54,853 nucleotides of DNA from an uncultured Alphaproteobacteria bacterium. GTDB taxonomy: Bacteria; Pseudomonadota; Alphaproteobacteria; UBA3830. This document shows, piece after piece, positions 54,142 through 54,853 of the stretch. Position 1 is the stretch's first letter; the number at the start of each line of letters is the position of its first letter. Below the pieces are notes generated by a model that was given only the letters and a program-made list of their open reading frames with translations, ran no database searches and was not told where the DNA came from. The translations under genes and the position numbers were made by a program. Location of the stretch: NCBI GenBank assembly GCA_944390765.1, contig CALXQM010000022.1, positions 1 to 54,853 of the forward strand, in the 5' to 3' direction.

Positions 54142-54853
54142 TTTTCTGTTATTTAATTGATTTCACTTTATAATTTTATATTCTACTCGAAAAACTTTTA
54201 ATTTTCAAGTTTTTTTCGAATAGAATAAGATAAAAACTCCTACATAAAATACTTCTTTCTTTTCCAGAATATCATGAACTCGAACTTAAATAGAAGATTT
54301 TTTCACTAATCTTCAAAAACGCGCAGAAATGCCGTTTAGAACATCGAAATTTGTTTTTAGGTAATTCTTTTACCTATAAAAGCATTTTCTCTATTCTAAA
54401 TGCTGTTTAAATCCGTTTTATTTTTTAGAGATTGTTCTTTTTTCTTGGAAAAGCGATTTTTTCCCATCCTCTTTTTTGCAAATTGATTCAAAAAGCAGTT
54501 TTTGAAAATTAATTTAGGGGGTCTCCCCCCCCTCTTTATTAATTAATTTAAAAATTATCTTTAATTTTCATATAATTTAATTAGTTATTTTTTTAATTTT
54601 TAAAAAGATTTTTATAAAAAATCTTTTGTTTACGCCATTCGGGCTTTCAGCCCGAATAAAGTTGCTTAATTTTAAAGCAAATAGTTCAACTACTTGTTGT
54701 TACAGATAATTCACTAAGATATCCACAAAAATTGTGATACAATTAAATTGCTTAAAATAACCATTTGATTTAATTGAATATTTATATATTTTTTTACAAT
54801 TGCTTAAAAAACAATGAAAAATAAGCTTTATTTTATATTGAAAAATCAATATT
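54142..54853. other. Gene-free, AT-rich right end with hairpins and repeated TTGCTTAA
   Basis: No coding frame is supported. An imperfect inverted repeat at about 54180-54230 pairs TTCTACTCGAAAAACTT with AAGTTTTTTTCGAATAGAA. ATTCGGGCT/AGCCCGAAT forms a 9-bp hairpin at about 54637-54657. TTGCTTAA recurs near 54662, 54749 and 54802. These could be operator, promoter or replication signals for genes to the right. Confidence 0.4.

Noticed and set aside
22384-54853. Complete prophage with att sites
   Set aside because: No integrase or matching direct repeats were found at the left edge and the right part of the window; the right boundary is not visible.

Overview
This is an AT-rich bacterial chromosome segment with a prophage or phage-derived island in its right half. 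The host genes point to an alphaproteobacterium: a FlbD-like sigma-54 activator with a degenerate receiver, a MutL carrying the endonuclease motif, NusB, ribosomal protein S4, AspRS, a Bax-inhibitor-1 family protein, and a TadG-like pilus protein at the left edge. An uncultured, host- or gut-associated lineage is plausible from the base composition and gene set, but nothing here fixes the species.

Host part (1 to about 22.4 kb). The order is: partial TadG-like gene; a degenerate repeat patch; EAL protein; mutL; flbD-like regulator; an exported protein of unknown function; Bax-inhibitor-1 protein; patatin phospholipase; an ABC permease with a degenerate ATPase; tRNA-Pro(CGG); an RND efflux adaptor and pump; nusB; rpsD; tRNA-Thr(CGT); aspS. 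After aspS come a sugar ABC binding protein and two permeases without an ATPase, a twice-frameshifted SPFH/band-7 gene, and a divergent cupin/HxlR pair.

Phage part (about 22.4 kb to at least 54.1 kb; the right end is not seen). An early leftward operon encodes an ERF recombinase, two cysteine-rich proteins and a likely replication protein. A rightward accessory zone holds two AlpA-like helix-turn-helix (HTH) genes, a RhuM-family gene and a Panacea (PanA)-type antitoxin with a probable toxin. Near-identical ~40-bp repeats made from the 3' end of the HTH gene bound this zone. A rightward virion block follows: capsid, a small virion protein, tail tubular A and B, membrane peptide, holin-like protein, VRR-NUC nuclease, muramidase. 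A leftward block runs from terminase through inner virion proteins, tail fibre and portal to scaffold. The two blocks converge at a bidirectional terminator near 35.44 kb, next to an outer-membrane beta-barrel gene. Flipping the rightward block would restore T7 gene order.

The most striking element is a solitary type V-A (Cas12a) CRISPR repeat at 28331-28349. It lies just downstream of a near-consensus promoter in the capsid leader, with no array and no cas gene. This is the layout expected of a phage RNA anti-CRISPR or a single-unit phage crRNA. No integrase, lysogeny repressor or phage polymerase is visible, so part of the element probably lies to the right of the window.
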